From: Bacteroidota bacterium
GTDB taxonomy: Bacteria > Bacteroidota > Bacteroidia > Chitinophagales > Chitinophagaceae
NCBI GenBank assembly: GCA_023424015.1
Contig: JAFAEM010000008.1
Location: forward strand, 24,065 to 88,064
Direction of reading: 5' to 3'
Length of the DNA stretch: 64,000 nt
The notes under the pieces are model-generated. The model did not search any database and had not been told where the DNA came from. It saw only the letters and a list, made by a program, of their open reading frames with translations. This document shows, piece by piece, positions 8,627-17,756 of this stretch. Position numbers and translations under genes: made by a program. Position 1 is the stretch's first letter. The number at the start of each line of letters is the position of its first letter.

Positions 8627-8937
8627 ATTCGTGCCATTCGTGGCCAATCAGAAACACGTAGAGCACGGAGAATAATCCGTGAAATCCGTGTAATCCGTGG
8701 CCCCATTCGTGCAATTCGTATCATTCGTGGCCAATCTTTTTTTAAGGACACGGAGGTCACAGAGGAATGCACGGAAAGCACGGAGAATAATCCGTGAAAT
8801 CCGTGTAATCCGTGGCAAAATAATTCGTGCCATTCGTGGCCACCCCTGCCGCAGGCAGAAAAAATTAATCCGTGAAATCCGTGCAATCCGTGGCAAAATA
8901 ATTCGTGTCATTCGTGGCCACCCCTGCCGCAGGCAGA
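8627..8937. repeat. CACGAAT/CACGGAT dispersed repeat block, opposite orientation
   Basis: The same family as at 8287 but read as its complement (ATTCGTGCCATTCGTGGCC, AATCCGTGTAATCCGTGG). It includes two copies of the GC palindrome CTGCCGCAGGCAG. The last palindrome directly touches the stop codon of the T9SS plug gene at 8939. The 130 bases between the two blocks show nothing recognisable. Confidence 0.85.
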
Positions 8938-8938
8938 A

Positions 8939-10213
8939 TTATCTCCCGGAAAGTGTATTCAAATAAGCCAGTCCTATCAGTTCATCAACCCGGGCACCGA
9001 AAGGGCGGAAATAGACCAGCACCGTATAACTGTTCTCGGTATTTGTAAAATTGCCTTCAGTATTTTCAAAAGAAAACCGATTACCCGGCGCTTTCCCCGC
9101 ATCAAGGGTTATATAAGAGTAGTTGTAATAGCCCTGTTTCAGGTATAAAGTTTTTTCATACACCCCCTCCTGCTCGTTAAACTCCATGCGTGAGGCATCA
9201 TTGGGCAGGTAATTGGTGAGTTCACCAAACAAATAAACATCCTTTCCCGCAAAAGGACGACGACCGGGTGGCATAAAACTGAAATGCGTATAGGCATAAT
9301 CACTTTGCCAATATGGGTTATTGCCGTCCCTGTTCTCAATCGTATAGATGCCATTCAGGTCACGATAATAAACATAGATCAGGCTTTTTCTTTCCCTGTC
9401 CTGTTTCACATATACTTCTGTCCGCGTATCGTTGGTATCAACCAGCTTTTCCATTCGGTCGCTCATCAAACGAAGACTTCGCAGGTCGATCCAGCGCCAC
9501 TCCCGTCCTGCCTGGAAACTGCTGTTATCATCATTATATTCAAAATAATTGCCCCTGTAAATAGTGGGCCTGTTGAGATAGGCCGCGGTCGGCCAGATAT
9601 TATTTTGCAACACCACCACTTTCAGGTCCTGTGGTGACATAGTGTTGATCCTTGCATTGGCGGTATTCACCATCACCTGGATACGCTGGTCGGTCAGGAA
9701 TAGCTGAGAATTAAATGGCTGCTTAACCTGCGCAGCAATCGATACTTTATTATCAACCACCATGAATCGCTTTGTAAAATACAGGTTGGATGTATCGCTG
9801 TTCAAAAAAACCTTCAACATATAATTGCCCGAGCGTGTGATGCCCGAACTGCGATCCGGGAAAACAGCCTGGTAATGCGTGTACCGGGTAAATGAAATAG
9901 AAGAATAACGATAGGTATTGATCCGGTTGGTCTGAAAACCGCGGATATAATCAAAACCCGGAAGATTGGCCGGTGACCAGTCGGCATTGCAAAGCTGGAA
10001 AGTATAATAATAATTTTTAACGTCCGCATCAAGGTCATCGAAATGCAGTTCCAACTGATCGCCGCTGTTCAGGGCAATGATAGGATAACCATAGATATCG
10101 CCATATTTATGAAGTTTGACGGCCTGTATATTGGGCTGGTAAATATGGTCGGGAATTTGTGATTTACCCGTAAAAAAAATAAAGAGTAAAAGAGACGTAA
10201 ATAATGTTTTCAT
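8939..10213 (-). CDS. Type IX secretion system plug protein (DUF5103)
   Basis: A 424-residue protein with a signal peptide (MKTLFTSLLLFIFFTGKSQ) and the conserved DUF5103 layout. The first domain has YQPNIQAVKLHKYGD and YYYTFQLCNADWSPANLPG. Later come RSGNYMLKVFLNSD and, near the C-terminus, an immunoglobulin-like segment with DVYLFGELTNYLPND. This family includes the plug that closes the periplasmic side of the giant SprA translocon of the type IX secretion system, so the organism likely has a T9SS and perhaps gliding or surface enzyme export. The gene diverges from an FtsX-like permease with a 42-base gap. Its stop codon is flush against a dispersed repeat. Other T9SS genes are not in the window. 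Confidence 0.85.
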   Translation of the reverse strand: MKTLFTSLLLFIFFTGKSQIPDHIYQPNIQAVKLHKYGDIYGYPIIALNSGDQLELHFDDLDADVKNYYYTFQLCNADWSPANLPGFDYIRGFQTNRINTYRYSSISFTRYTHYQAVFPDRSSGITRSGNYMLKVFLNSDTSNLYFTKRFMVVDNKVSIAAQVKQPFNSQLFLTDQRIQVMVNTANARINTMSPQDLKVVVLQNNIWPTAAYLNRPTIYRGNYFEYNDDNSSFQAGREWRWIDLRSLRLMSDRMEKLVDTNDTRTEVYVKQDRERKSLIYVYYRDLNGIYTIENRDGNNPYWQSDYAYTHFSFMPPGRRPFAGKDVYLFGELTNYLPNDASRMEFNEQEGVYEKTLYLKQGYYNYSYITLDAGKAPGNRFSFENTEGNFTNTENSYTVLVYFRPFGARVDELIGLAYLNTLSGR

Positions 10214-10225
10214 CCGTTATCAGCT

Positions 10226-10233
10226 TATTTTTG
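10226..10233 (+). promoter_or_regulatory. -7 promoter element of the FtsX-like permease
   Basis: TATTTTTG matches TAnnTTTG and ends 23 bases before the TTG start at 10256. It supports that non-ATG start. Confidence 0.5.
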
Positions 10234-10255
10234 AAGTTAAGACAAACAATTCATT

Positions 10256-11512
10256 TTGAAGGTTGCAGGTTTTATTGCAAACCGGGTCGCATTTAATCAA
10301 CAGCGATCTTTTTCCCGGTTTATTATCCGGCTGTCTATCGTGGCCACGGTGATCAGCGTGGCGGTCATGATCATCACGCTTGCCTTTGCCAACGGTTTCC
10401 AGGAACAGGTAAGCCAGAAGGTTTTCAGCTTTTGGGGTCATATCCGCATCCAGGAAAAGCAACCTTTTAAAGCGCTGATCGCCGAAGAAATACCCTTGCA
10501 AAAAAATGATAGCCTCATTGATGAGATCCGCAAAAATCCCGAGATACAAAGCGTTCACCCATTCGCCACAAAATATGCTATCCTGAAAACAAAAGATGAG
10601 ATCGAAGGAGTTTTATTAAAGGGTATCGACAGCAATTATGATTTTAACAACCTGCAAAGGTTTATGCGCGAAGGACATTACCTGGCTTTTAACGACAGCA
10701 CTTACAGCCGTGAGATCATGTTGTCGGAATACACCGCCCGTCAATTACAACTCAAACTCAACGACCGCATTTTTATATATTTCATTCGCCCCGATGGCAG
10801 TCTACGTCCCGACCGGCTAACCATCGTCGGCATTTACAAAACCGGCATTGAGGAATATGATAAAACTTTTGCCATCGGCGATATCAAACTGATCCAGCGG
10901 CTCAATATCGACAGGGAGAGCGATCAAAGCTGGAGTGAAGAGCAGGTGGGTGGGTATGAGATATTTTTAAAAGACTATCAGCAGATCAACAAGGTGGCAG
11001 ATGATATTTATTATATGGAATCGTTCCCGCCTGACTGGGACACACAAAGCGTAAGGAATATTTCACCCAATATCTTCGACTGGCTCAGTATGCAGGATAT
11101 AACGCGGAATGTATTGATCGGATTTATGATCATCGTTGCCATTATCAACCTGATCACCTGCCTGATCATTCTGGTGCTGGAAAGGATCCAGATGATCGGT
11201 ATACTCAAAGCCCTGGGTGCTACCGACTGGACAGTACAAAAAATCTTTCTCCGTCACTCATTGATCATTACTATTACCGGTATTATCATCGGTGCCGCCA
11301 TTGGCCTGGGCTTCCTCTACCTGCAGGACGCCACTGGTTTTATAAAACTCCAGGAAGATGCATATTACCTCAGTGAAGCTGCTGTTAAAATCGTATGGTG
11401 GCAGGTTGCCGCGATCTGTCTCGGGACACTTGTAGTCTGCTTCCTGGTCCTCATGATACCATCCGTACTAGTAAGAAAAATTCAACCCGTCAAAGCCATC
11501 CGCTTCAACTGA
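10256..11512 (+). CDS. FtsX/LolE-type ABC transporter permease
   Basis: A 418-residue inner-membrane permease of the MacB/LolCE class. One transmembrane helix near residues 25-50 (VATVISVAVMIITLAFANGF) is followed by a large periplasmic domain of roughly 220 residues. Three C-terminal helices follow, with the FtsX signature (ERIQMIGILKALGATDW). Such permeases pair with a LolD-like ATPase to release lipoproteins or drive periplasmic machines; no ATPase is next to it. The chosen start is TTG at 10256, because no ATG lies before the first helix and relatives begin with a similar MKVAxFIANR sequence. The promoter element at 10226-10233 fits. The gene converges on the methyltransferase gene across a simple repeat. 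Confidence 0.88.
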   Translation: MKVAGFIANRVAFNQQRSFSRFIIRLSIVATVISVAVMIITLAFANGFQEQVSQKVFSFWGHIRIQEKQPFKALIAEEIPLQKNDSLIDEIRKNPEIQSVHPFATKYAILKTKDEIEGVLLKGIDSNYDFNNLQRFMREGHYLAFNDSTYSREIMLSEYTARQLQLKLNDRIFIYFIRPDGSLRPDRLTIVGIYKTGIEEYDKTFAIGDIKLIQRLNIDRESDQSWSEEQVGGYEIFLKDYQQINKVADDIYYMESFPPDWDTQSVRNISPNIFDWLSMQDITRNVLIGFMIIVAIINLITCLIILVLERIQMIGILKALGATDWTVQKIFLRHSLIITITGIIIGAAIGLGFLYLQDATGFIKLQEDAYYLSEAAVKIVWWQVAAICLGTLVVCFLVLMIPSVLVRKIQPVKAIRFN

Positions 11513-11660
11513 TCCACTATCCAGTATCAAGTATCCAGAATCCAGAATCCAGAATCGGCCTCACCCCCAACCCCTCTCCTAAGGAGAGGGGAGCCAATAC
11601 ATCCAGCATCCAGTATCCAGTATCCAGCATCCAGTATCCAGCATCCAGTATCTAGAGTAA
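11513..11660. repeat. TATCCAG/CATCCAG simple repeat with a CCCCTCTCC hairpin
   Basis: Imperfect copies of ATCCAGTATCCAGCATCCAG fill the gap between two converging genes and reach into the last codons of the methyltransferase gene. In the middle lies a perfect 9-bp stem CCCCTCTCC-TAA-GGAGAGGGG at 11571-11591, preceded by TCACCCCCAA. The hairpin could end transcription from both sides, though it lacks T tracts. Confidence 0.8.
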
Positions 11661-12386
11661 ATGCGACAACACAATCCCCGTCGCCACTGCCGCATTTAGT
11701 GATTCCGCTTTCCCTTTTCCTGGGATCGTGATCTTTTTATCAACGAATTTCAGGATAGCGTCACTGATACCTTTCGATTCATTACCGATGATGATCAACC
11801 CTTCTGTGATCCTGCCTGACCTGGTTATATCTTCTCCACCTAACACTGCTGCATAAACGGGTATATCTTTTTGCATCACCAGCCAGTCCGTTAAGTCTGT
11901 ATAAAGCAACTGCACCCTGGCGATACTTCCCATGGTCGACTGTACTACTTTTGGATTGTATGCATCCGCGCAGTCGCGGCTACAGATAAGCTGGGTTACA
12001 CCAAACCAGTCTGCAATGCGAATGATAGTGCCCAGATTGCCCGGGTCCTGTATGGTATCAAGCACCAGGGAAACCTGGTTTTTTAATGAAAAAGAGACAG
12101 GCGCTGTCGGCTTTTTTAAAAGGGCCAGCACCTTATTGGGTGTAGTAAGCTGTGAAATTTTTGTCAAATCCTGTTCATCGATTTCGACAATTTCAGTGTT
12201 AGAGAGAAGCTGATTGTTTGCGTCGATCCAGTCATGCAGCCCAAATACCTTTAGAATTTGGGCAGATGGTGAAGCCAGGAGTTCACCAACGATCTTAGGA
12301 CCCTCGGCGATATACACACCCTCCTCGTCCCTTACTTTTTTATGGCCTAAACTTTGGATATATTTGGTCTGCGATTTACCAAGCAT
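11652..12386 (-). CDS. TrmH/SpoU-family RNA 2'-O-methyltransferase
   Basis: The 244-residue protein has an N-terminal substrate-binding domain (YIQSLGHKKVRDEEGVYIAE) and a C-terminal SPOUT knot domain. The three SpoU motifs are visible: LDTIQDPGNLGTIIRIADWF (motif 1, with the Asn-Leu-Gly loop and catalytic Arg), IIGNESKGIS (motif 2) and ITIPGKGKAESLNAAVATG (motif 3). Such enzymes transfer a methyl group from S-adenosylmethionine to a ribose in 23S rRNA or tRNA; the domain order is like RlmB, but the exact target is not known. It is divergent from tamL with only 17 bases between start codons, so each promoter must lie within the other gene or be very compact. Confidence 0.92.
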   Translation of the reverse strand: MLGKSQTKYIQSLGHKKVRDEEGVYIAEGPKIVGELLASPSAQILKVFGLHDWIDANNQLLSNTEIVEIDEQDLTKISQLTTPNKVLALLKKPTAPVSFSLKNQVSLVLDTIQDPGNLGTIIRIADWFGVTQLICSRDCADAYNPKVVQSTMGSIARVQLLYTDLTDWLVMQKDIPVYAAVLGGEDITRSGRITEGLIIIGNESKGISDAILKFVDKKITIPGKGKAESLNAAVATGIVLSHLL

Positions 12387-12403
12387 GTTCTCTCAATTTA
12401 ATT

Positions 12404-14728
12404 ATGTTATCGGGCAAGCATTTATTTTATAAGATCTCCTGCTACGCAATTGTTGCCTTTTCAATTATTGTATTGCTTGCCTCCTGCACGATCGTCAAAA
12501 AATACCAGCCCGACAAACCCTTTGTTTACAAAACAAATATCAACTTAATAGGCAATTTTTCAAACGAACAGAAAAACCAGCTTGTCTCAAGCCTTGAAGA
12601 TCAGCTCGACGATAGCATGCAGGTTCGTAAACTCGATAAACTTTTGTGGAGCGTCATGAAGACGCCACCCGTGTATGATAGCAGCAATGCGGAGAAATCG
12701 ATCATCTTTATGCAGGCTTTACTTCGCTCGCTGGGCTATTTCAATGATACGATCAATTATAGCGCTGCGGTTCAGCAGAACAACGACCAGTGGCGTACAA
12801 CAGTCGATTTTTTTGTAAAACCGGGAAAACAGGTCAAACTGGACTCCATCTCATATAACCTGCGCCACGAAGATCTGCAGCATATCACCGATTCAACCCG
12901 TCACGAAGCGTATATCAAAAAAGGAGCCCCGTTTGCAAAAAATCCCATCTCCGCGGAACTGGATCGCCTCACCGAAATGTACCGCAATTCAGGCTACCTG
13001 CGATTTACCCGCGATGAACTGGTGGGACTTTGGGACACCCTGGATATATCATTTCTGCAGCCCAGCCTCGATCCTTTCGAACAATTCGCCGCACTGCAGC
13101 GATTGCGTGAGAGAAGAGAGAACCCCACCGCCAACCTTGAAATACGTTTAAGGAGCCTTGATAGTGCAAAGCTGACGCGTTTTTATATCGGCGACGTAAC
13201 GATCTACCCCGATTATATATATGATACGCTGGGGTTGACCGCCCGTGTTGATACAGTGGATGGCATCAAAGTAATTCAACATCGCAACCGTTTTAAACCC
13301 AAAATTTTTCCCGTCAATATTTACCTGCCGCGGGATAGTCTTTACCGGCAAAGAAGATATATCCGGACGATGAACAGGTTCAACAGCCTGGGCACCTGGC
13401 GTATGGTGAGCATTGACCAGGTACCGCGTAAGAATACCGACACCGTAGATTTTGTGATAAGACTCACGCCTGCCAAGAAATATTCGTTCAGCACCAACCT
13501 GGAAGGAAGCATCAACCAAAGCGCCATTTCGGGCAACCTGTTCGGCGTAGGTGTGACGGTAGGTTTGCAAAACAGGAACTTTGCAAAAGCAGCCAATATG
13601 ACCAATACCAACCTGCGCTATGGTGTGGAACTGGGAAATACCAGGAGTGGCGGCCAGTTTGTGCAAACCCAGCAGCTAAGTTTTAGCCATAATATTTATT
13701 TCCCCCGTTTTGTCCCGGGTTCGAAACTCATCCCCGAGCGATTCCGGGATAATTTCAGAACGGTATTTTCATTTTCGGCAGCCAATACGGAACGCAGGCT
13801 GCTTTATAATCTGACCACTATCAATGGCTCCTGGGGTTACGAATTCCAGCGACGAAAAATATTGCTCAATGTAAAGGTACCCAACTTTGAATATTCCGAG
13901 ATCGTAAGAAGGGATAGCCTGGATACACTGATCAAATACAATCCGTCCCTGCGTAATATTTTTACTGATGGGTTTATTGCATCCGTGATCGTCAACTTTA
14001 CCCTGAGTGGTGGAAGTGGCAATAAATTAAACGTGTTTCGGGTCAATCTCGAACAATCAGGGTTGCTGACCGGTATTATCCGCAATACATTTCTCGATAG
14101 TCAGCTGTATCGGTTTGTAAAACTGGATGCTTCGTTTTCACACCTGATCCGATTTAATAAAACCTCGCTGGCATTCCGGGCATTTGGTGGTATAGGATAC
14201 GAGTTTAATTCTACCCGGCACCCGGATAAACGATACAATCTTCCTTTTTTCAAGGAATATTTCAGCGGTGGCCCCGAAAGTATGCGCGCCTGGGCGCTAC
14301 GTAGACTGGGGCCGGGTTCCACGCTAAAAGAATTTAAAGGGCAGTTAGGAACACCCGACCGTTACGGCGATGTACAGTTGGAAGCCAATATTGAATATCG
14401 CTTTCCGATTGGTACACCTCTGGGGATAAAAGTAAATGGTGCTTTATTTACGGATGTCGGTAATATCTGGTATCTCAAAGATGCGCCAAACAGGAGTCCG
14501 GAAGAGATCTTCAAATTAAGCCGGCTTGGAAAAGATATTGCTATCGGCGCGGGTGGTGGTTTAAGGATCGATTTCAACTTCTTTGTCATACGCTTCGACT
14601 ACTCATACCGCATCAAGGACCCCAGCCCTGCCCTGTCCGACGCGATCTATCAAAACAAATGGTTTAGCTATCCCTTCTTCAAAGGCGCGCAATTCCAACT
14701 TGGAATAGGCTACCCCTTCATCTTCTAA
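12404..14728 (+). CDS. tamL: TamL, Omp85-family outer-membrane lipoprotein
   Basis: A 774-residue protein with a lipoprotein signal (YAIVAFSIIVLLASC, Cys28) followed by POTRA-like domains and a C-terminal 16-strand Omp85 barrel. In Omp85 proteins a conserved barrel loop carries R-G-F/Y; here it reads GGPESMRAWALRRLGPGS. The final strands (FKGAQFQLGIGYPFIF) end in a phenylalanine, as is normal for outer-membrane barrels. Bacteroidota carry TamL, a lipoprotein version of TamA, which works with TamB in outer-membrane building, probably in lipid or protein delivery. TamL and TamB genes are usually neighbours; here tamB begins 4.3 kb downstream on the same strand, with four other genes between. 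Confidence 0.9.
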   Translation: MLSGKHLFYKISCYAIVAFSIIVLLASCTIVKKYQPDKPFVYKTNINLIGNFSNEQKNQLVSSLEDQLDDSMQVRKLDKLLWSVMKTPPVYDSSNAEKSIIFMQALLRSLGYFNDTINYSAAVQQNNDQWRTTVDFFVKPGKQVKLDSISYNLRHEDLQHITDSTRHEAYIKKGAPFAKNPISAELDRLTEMYRNSGYLRFTRDELVGLWDTLDISFLQPSLDPFEQFAALQRLRERRENPTANLEIRLRSLDSAKLTRFYIGDVTIYPDYIYDTLGLTARVDTVDGIKVIQHRNRFKPKIFPVNIYLPRDSLYRQRRYIRTMNRFNSLGTWRMVSIDQVPRKNTDTVDFVIRLTPAKKYSFSTNLEGSINQSAISGNLFGVGVTVGLQNRNFAKAANMTNTNLRYGVELGNTRSGGQFVQTQQLSFSHNIYFPRFVPGSKLIPERFRDNFRTVFSFSAANTERRLLYNLTTINGSWGYEFQRRKILLNVKVPNFEYSEIVRRDSLDTLIKYNPSLRNIFTDGFIASVIVNFTLSGGSGNKLNVFRVNLEQSGLLTGIIRNTFLDSQLYRFVKLDASFSHLIRFNKTSLAFRAFGGIGYEFNSTRHPDKRYNLPFFKEYFSGGPESMRAWALRRLGPGSTLKEFKGQLGTPDRYGDVQLEANIEYRFPIGTPLGIKVNGALFTDVGNIWYLKDAPNRSPEEIFKLSRLGKDIAIGAGGGLRIDFNFFVIRFDYSYRIKDPSPALSDAIYQNKWFSYPFFKGAQFQLGIGYPFIF

Positions 14729-14770
14729 TAAACCTGGTTATACTCACCACTCACTACTCACCACTCACCA
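14729..14770. repeat. CTCACCACT short tandem repeat
   Basis: Several copies of ACTCACCACT lie between the converging tamL and acyltransferase-like genes. Nothing else is seen in the gap. Confidence 0.6.
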
Positions 14771-15964
14771 CTACAACTGCAGCCTGATCTTCATCCTATT
14801 CAATCCCATCGCCAATAACATCATGATAATAGCGAAGCAGGCCGACCAGGCGATACCCAGCAGGCCCTGATGAAAAGAAGCAGGCATAAAATAAAGTCCT
14901 GTCAGACTTTGAAGGTGGGCGATAATCGAAGGCAGGATATAAACAAGCAGCGCGTTTGATGCAGCGGGCTGGAAGAATTCCGTCCATTTGCTATATCGAA
15001 GCACATCGGTGAGCCAGTATAAAATACCATACAACACTACGCAGATCGCCACACAATACAGGCACCAGCTGGGTGTGGCATATATTTTTGAAATACCAAA
15101 ATAGGGTCGAATAAAATAAGCCGCAATTGCGGTTCCCACAGCAAAAATGCCGGCATATATAAACCTTCTGCCGATCTTCTGGGAAATCTTTTCTTCGAAA
15201 AAGATCAGCGACACCACAACGCCCGATAGCACGATACTGGTGTGCGCCGCATCACCCGACCATTTTGCCATCCATCGCAGCAATGGGTATTCACTGGCAG
15301 CTTCGCTCCTGCTTACCATATACCAGGCCAGGCAAAAAACGATTGCGGCCAACAGCCAAAGAATTTTTCCACGCAAAAGCTGGTAAAAAATGCTGCTGAA
15401 AAGGTAGGCCCAGCCGATCAATCCCAATATACCCCACCACTTCGGTGTCATCCCCTGCTCGCCATTTTCACCTGCGCGGTATAGAAATGCCAGGACCACC
15501 AGTCCTGCCACACCGATGCCACGCAGCACCCAGGCCCAGGTTTTATTTTTAAACAGGTAAACATTCCAGACCAGTATAGCCGATAAATAAAACAAAAGAG
15601 ACCAGGCGGCTTTTGGAATGATCATGAATTTTTGATTGCCGCCACCGCTGTTGACCATGAAGAACCCAAGTACCAGCAATCCCAGCGTGCGCCAGAGTAT
15701 ATGTCCCTGCAGTTTCCAAAAACCATCTCCCCGCGACAATCTTTTATTGATGGCAAAAGGCATTGACATACCGACAATAAAAAGAAATGCTGGAAACACC
15801 ACATCCACGAAGGTCATCGCGTCCTCATTGGCAGCCTTGTGCTTCATCCAGCCGGGAATACCGGATACGCCAGCTACATCATTTACAAATATCATCACCA
15901 GGATAGTGATGCCGCGGAATACATCGATGGAACGAATACGTTGACTGGTCAGAGAATTAATCAT
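14771..15964 (-). CDS. DUF5009 / HGSNAT-like membrane acyltransferase family
   Basis: A 397-residue protein with about ten to twelve transmembrane helices. The N-terminal signature RIRSIDVFRGITILVMIFVN, then VDVVFPAFLFIVGMSM, is that of the family related to lysosomal heparan-alpha-glucosaminide N-acetyltransferase (DUF5009). Members are thought to carry acyl groups from the cytoplasm across the membrane onto sugars or cell-wall material, but bacterial members are poorly studied. It lies between the two Tam genes on the opposite strand and precedes no obvious partner. It follows the Ca2+/Na+ antiporter gene on the same strand after 142 bases, so independent transcription is likely. Confidence 0.82.
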   Translation of the reverse strand: MINSLTSQRIRSIDVFRGITILVMIFVNDVAGVSGIPGWMKHKAANEDAMTFVDVVFPAFLFIVGMSMPFAINKRLSRGDGFWKLQGHILWRTLGLLVLGFFMVNSGGGNQKFMIIPKAAWSLLFYLSAILVWNVYLFKNKTWAWVLRGIGVAGLVVLAFLYRAGENGEQGMTPKWWGILGLIGWAYLFSSIFYQLLRGKILWLLAAIVFCLAWYMVSRSEAASEYPLLRWMAKWSGDAAHTSIVLSGVVVSLIFFEEKISQKIGRRFIYAGIFAVGTAIAAYFIRPYFGISKIYATPSWCLYCVAICVVLYGILYWLTDVLRYSKWTEFFQPAASNALLVYILPSIIAHLQSLTGLYFMPASFHQGLLGIAWSACFAIIMMLLAMGLNRMKIRLQL

Positions 15965-16106
15965 AAACTTCAGGCAGCAGTTATGGCATCTGCAACAGTG
16001 CTAAAGATAAGGCAGAATTGCAGTCGGCATTACCGCAAAAATCTGCAAGAAAACAAAATCTCACAACCGACTATAAAATACGATGATGAAATTCCTGTTT
16101 AAGGAT

Positions 16107-17090
16107 TTACGCACGTAAATAGACGAGGGAAAATAGATAAACCAGGTAAGCCGACACGAACAGGATGCCTTCAAACCTCGACACCCTGCTGCCGCTGCGA
16201 AATACAGGATAACAAACTATAGCCACGGCTGCTGCCAGGGGAAGATCGAACCATAATATGTCATCGCTCACATCAACGCCATCAGCCGCAGCTACACAGG
16301 TAAAACCAAGTATCACCAGCACATTGGAGATGCTGCTTCCGATCAGGTTGCCGATAGCAACATCACGATCATTTTTAATCGTTGCCATTATAGTGGTGGC
16401 AAGTTCCGGTGCCGAAGTACCAATGGCTACAATCGTGAGCCCGATCACGGCATCGGAAACACCCATAGCCTGCGCGATACTGGTGGCTCCTGATACCAGC
16501 AGGTTGGCACCCAGCATCGTCAGCGCCATACCCCCCAGTAAAAAAACAATATTCAAAACCCAAATCTTCCAGCCTCTTTTTTCAACCAGCACAACAGGAC
16601 TGAATTCTTCGGCAAACTCTTTACGAACACTGGCTGTTTCCTTGCTGCTCGCACGAATAACAATTAAAATATACAAAACAGAACAGGCGACCATTATAAT
16701 ACCCTCCAGCCTGCTCAGCCTACCATCGAGCGACATGACGATCAGCAATACCGCGGTGATGATCATCACGATCACATTCAATCGCATCGTTCGCATTTGC
16801 AAAGGGAGGGGTCGTAAGGCTGCGCTCAGGCCTAAAATGAAAAGGATATTTAACACATTAGTACCCGCAATATTTCCAATCGCCAGGGCACCCTTGTCCT
16901 CCGATACAGCTGTAATGCCCACCGCCAGTTCGGGCAGACTGGTGCCGACGGATACCACGGTGAGACCAATAATGATCGGTCTGATGCCAAGCATGGCGGC
17001 CATGGTAGAGGCTCCCCTGAGTAGAAATTCTGCTCCCAGCGTTATGATCACCAAACCCCCAAGAAAAATGAGCGAAGGATGTATCGTCAT
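16107..17090 (-). CDS. Calcium/sodium antiporter (CaCA family, YrbG-like)
   Basis: A 327-residue inner-membrane protein with two inverted halves of five helices. Each half carries the alpha-repeat signature: VVSVGTSLPELAVGITA with IAGTNVLNILFILG near the N-terminus, and IVAIGTSAPELATTIMA with LIGSSISNVLVILG near residue 240. The glutamates in the two PEL motifs bind Ca2+ in this family. The halves are joined by a charged loop (SSKETASVRKEFAEEFSP, about residues 148-165). The protein likely exports Ca2+ in exchange for Na+. Transcription is away from the DUF4287 gene. Confidence 0.92.
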   Translation of the reverse strand: MTIHPSLIFLGGLVIITLGAEFLLRGASTMAAMLGIRPIIIGLTVVSVGTSLPELAVGITAVSEDKGALAIGNIAGTNVLNILFILGLSAALRPLPLQMRTMRLNVIVMIITAVLLIVMSLDGRLSRLEGIIMVACSVLYILIVIRASSKETASVRKEFAEEFSPVVLVEKRGWKIWVLNIVFLLGGMALTMLGANLLVSGATSIAQAMGVSDAVIGLTIVAIGTSAPELATTIMATIKNDRDVAIGNLIGSSISNVLVILGFTCVAAADGVDVSDDILWFDLPLAAAVAIVCYPVFRSGSRVSRFEGILFVSAYLVYLFSLVYLRA

Positions 17091-17190
17091 GCGCGATTAT
17101 TAGTATTACCGGATGATGTTCGGCAAAAATGATAAAATTTTGCACACCATCCGCTATATTCAATTCTCACAAAATGTTTAACTTACTACT

Positions 17191-17745
17191 ATGGACAAAG
17201 CAACTCAGACAATGATCGAAAACCTGCTCAAAAATACAGGCAGGACATTAGAACAATGGATCGACATTGTAAACAAACAGAACTTTGCAAAACACGGTGA
17301 AATCGTCAATTTCCTAAAAACGGATCATCAGCTCACGCATGGATTCGCAAACCTTATAGCCCATAAGGCAAAAGGTTCTGACGCGGGCTCCGCAGCCAAC
17401 CAGGACGATCTGATCGTAAAGCAATATAAAGGCAGGGAGCACTTCAAACCCGTTTACGATAAGCTGCTGAATGAGATCCTGAAATTCGGGAAGGATATAG
17501 AGATAGCGCCAAAAAATGCGTATGTGAGCCTGAGAAGAAAGAAGCAGTTCGCTATCTTACAACCTGCAACCAAAACCCGCTTTGAGGTTTGTCTTAACCT
17601 AAAGGGTCAGGCACCACAGGGAAAACTGGAAAAGATCGAGACTGCCAACGCGATGTGTTCACATAAAATCAACCTCGCTGACCTACAAGACATCGACAAA
17701 GAAGTGATCGACTGGGTTAAAAAAGCATACGAAGGTGCGGGATAG
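17191..17745 (+). CDS. DUF4287 and DUF5655 domain protein
   Basis: A 184-residue soluble protein. The N-terminal part (MIENLLKNTGRTLEQWIDIV, then QLTHGFANLIAHKAKGSD) matches DUF4287. The C-terminal part (YVSLRRKKQFAILQPATKTR through NLKGQAPQGKLE and the final VIDWVKKAYEGA) matches DUF5655. Both domains are found in proteins that may bind DNA or nucleic acids, but no function is proven. No signal peptide or membrane segment. Its end is 11 bases from the converging asparaginase-like gene, without a clear hairpin between. Confidence 0.82.
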   Translation: MDKATQTMIENLLKNTGRTLEQWIDIVNKQNFAKHGEIVNFLKTDHQLTHGFANLIAHKAKGSDAGSAANQDDLIVKQYKGREHFKPVYDKLLNEILKFGKDIEIAPKNAYVSLRRKKQFAILQPATKTRFEVCLNLKGQAPQGKLEKIETANAMCSHKINLADLQDIDKEVIDWVKKAYEGAG

Positions 17746-17756
17746 ATTAATATTCA

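Noticed and set aside
8281..8937. CRISPR array
   Set aside because: Repeats are irregular in spacing and wording, without unique spacers of constant length, and no cas genes are present.
8206..8966. Several frames of 60 to 135 codons in 8090-8966
   Set aside because: They translate dispersed repeats and SRP RNA into low-complexity Arg/Ile/His/Cys strings. No start signals or homology.
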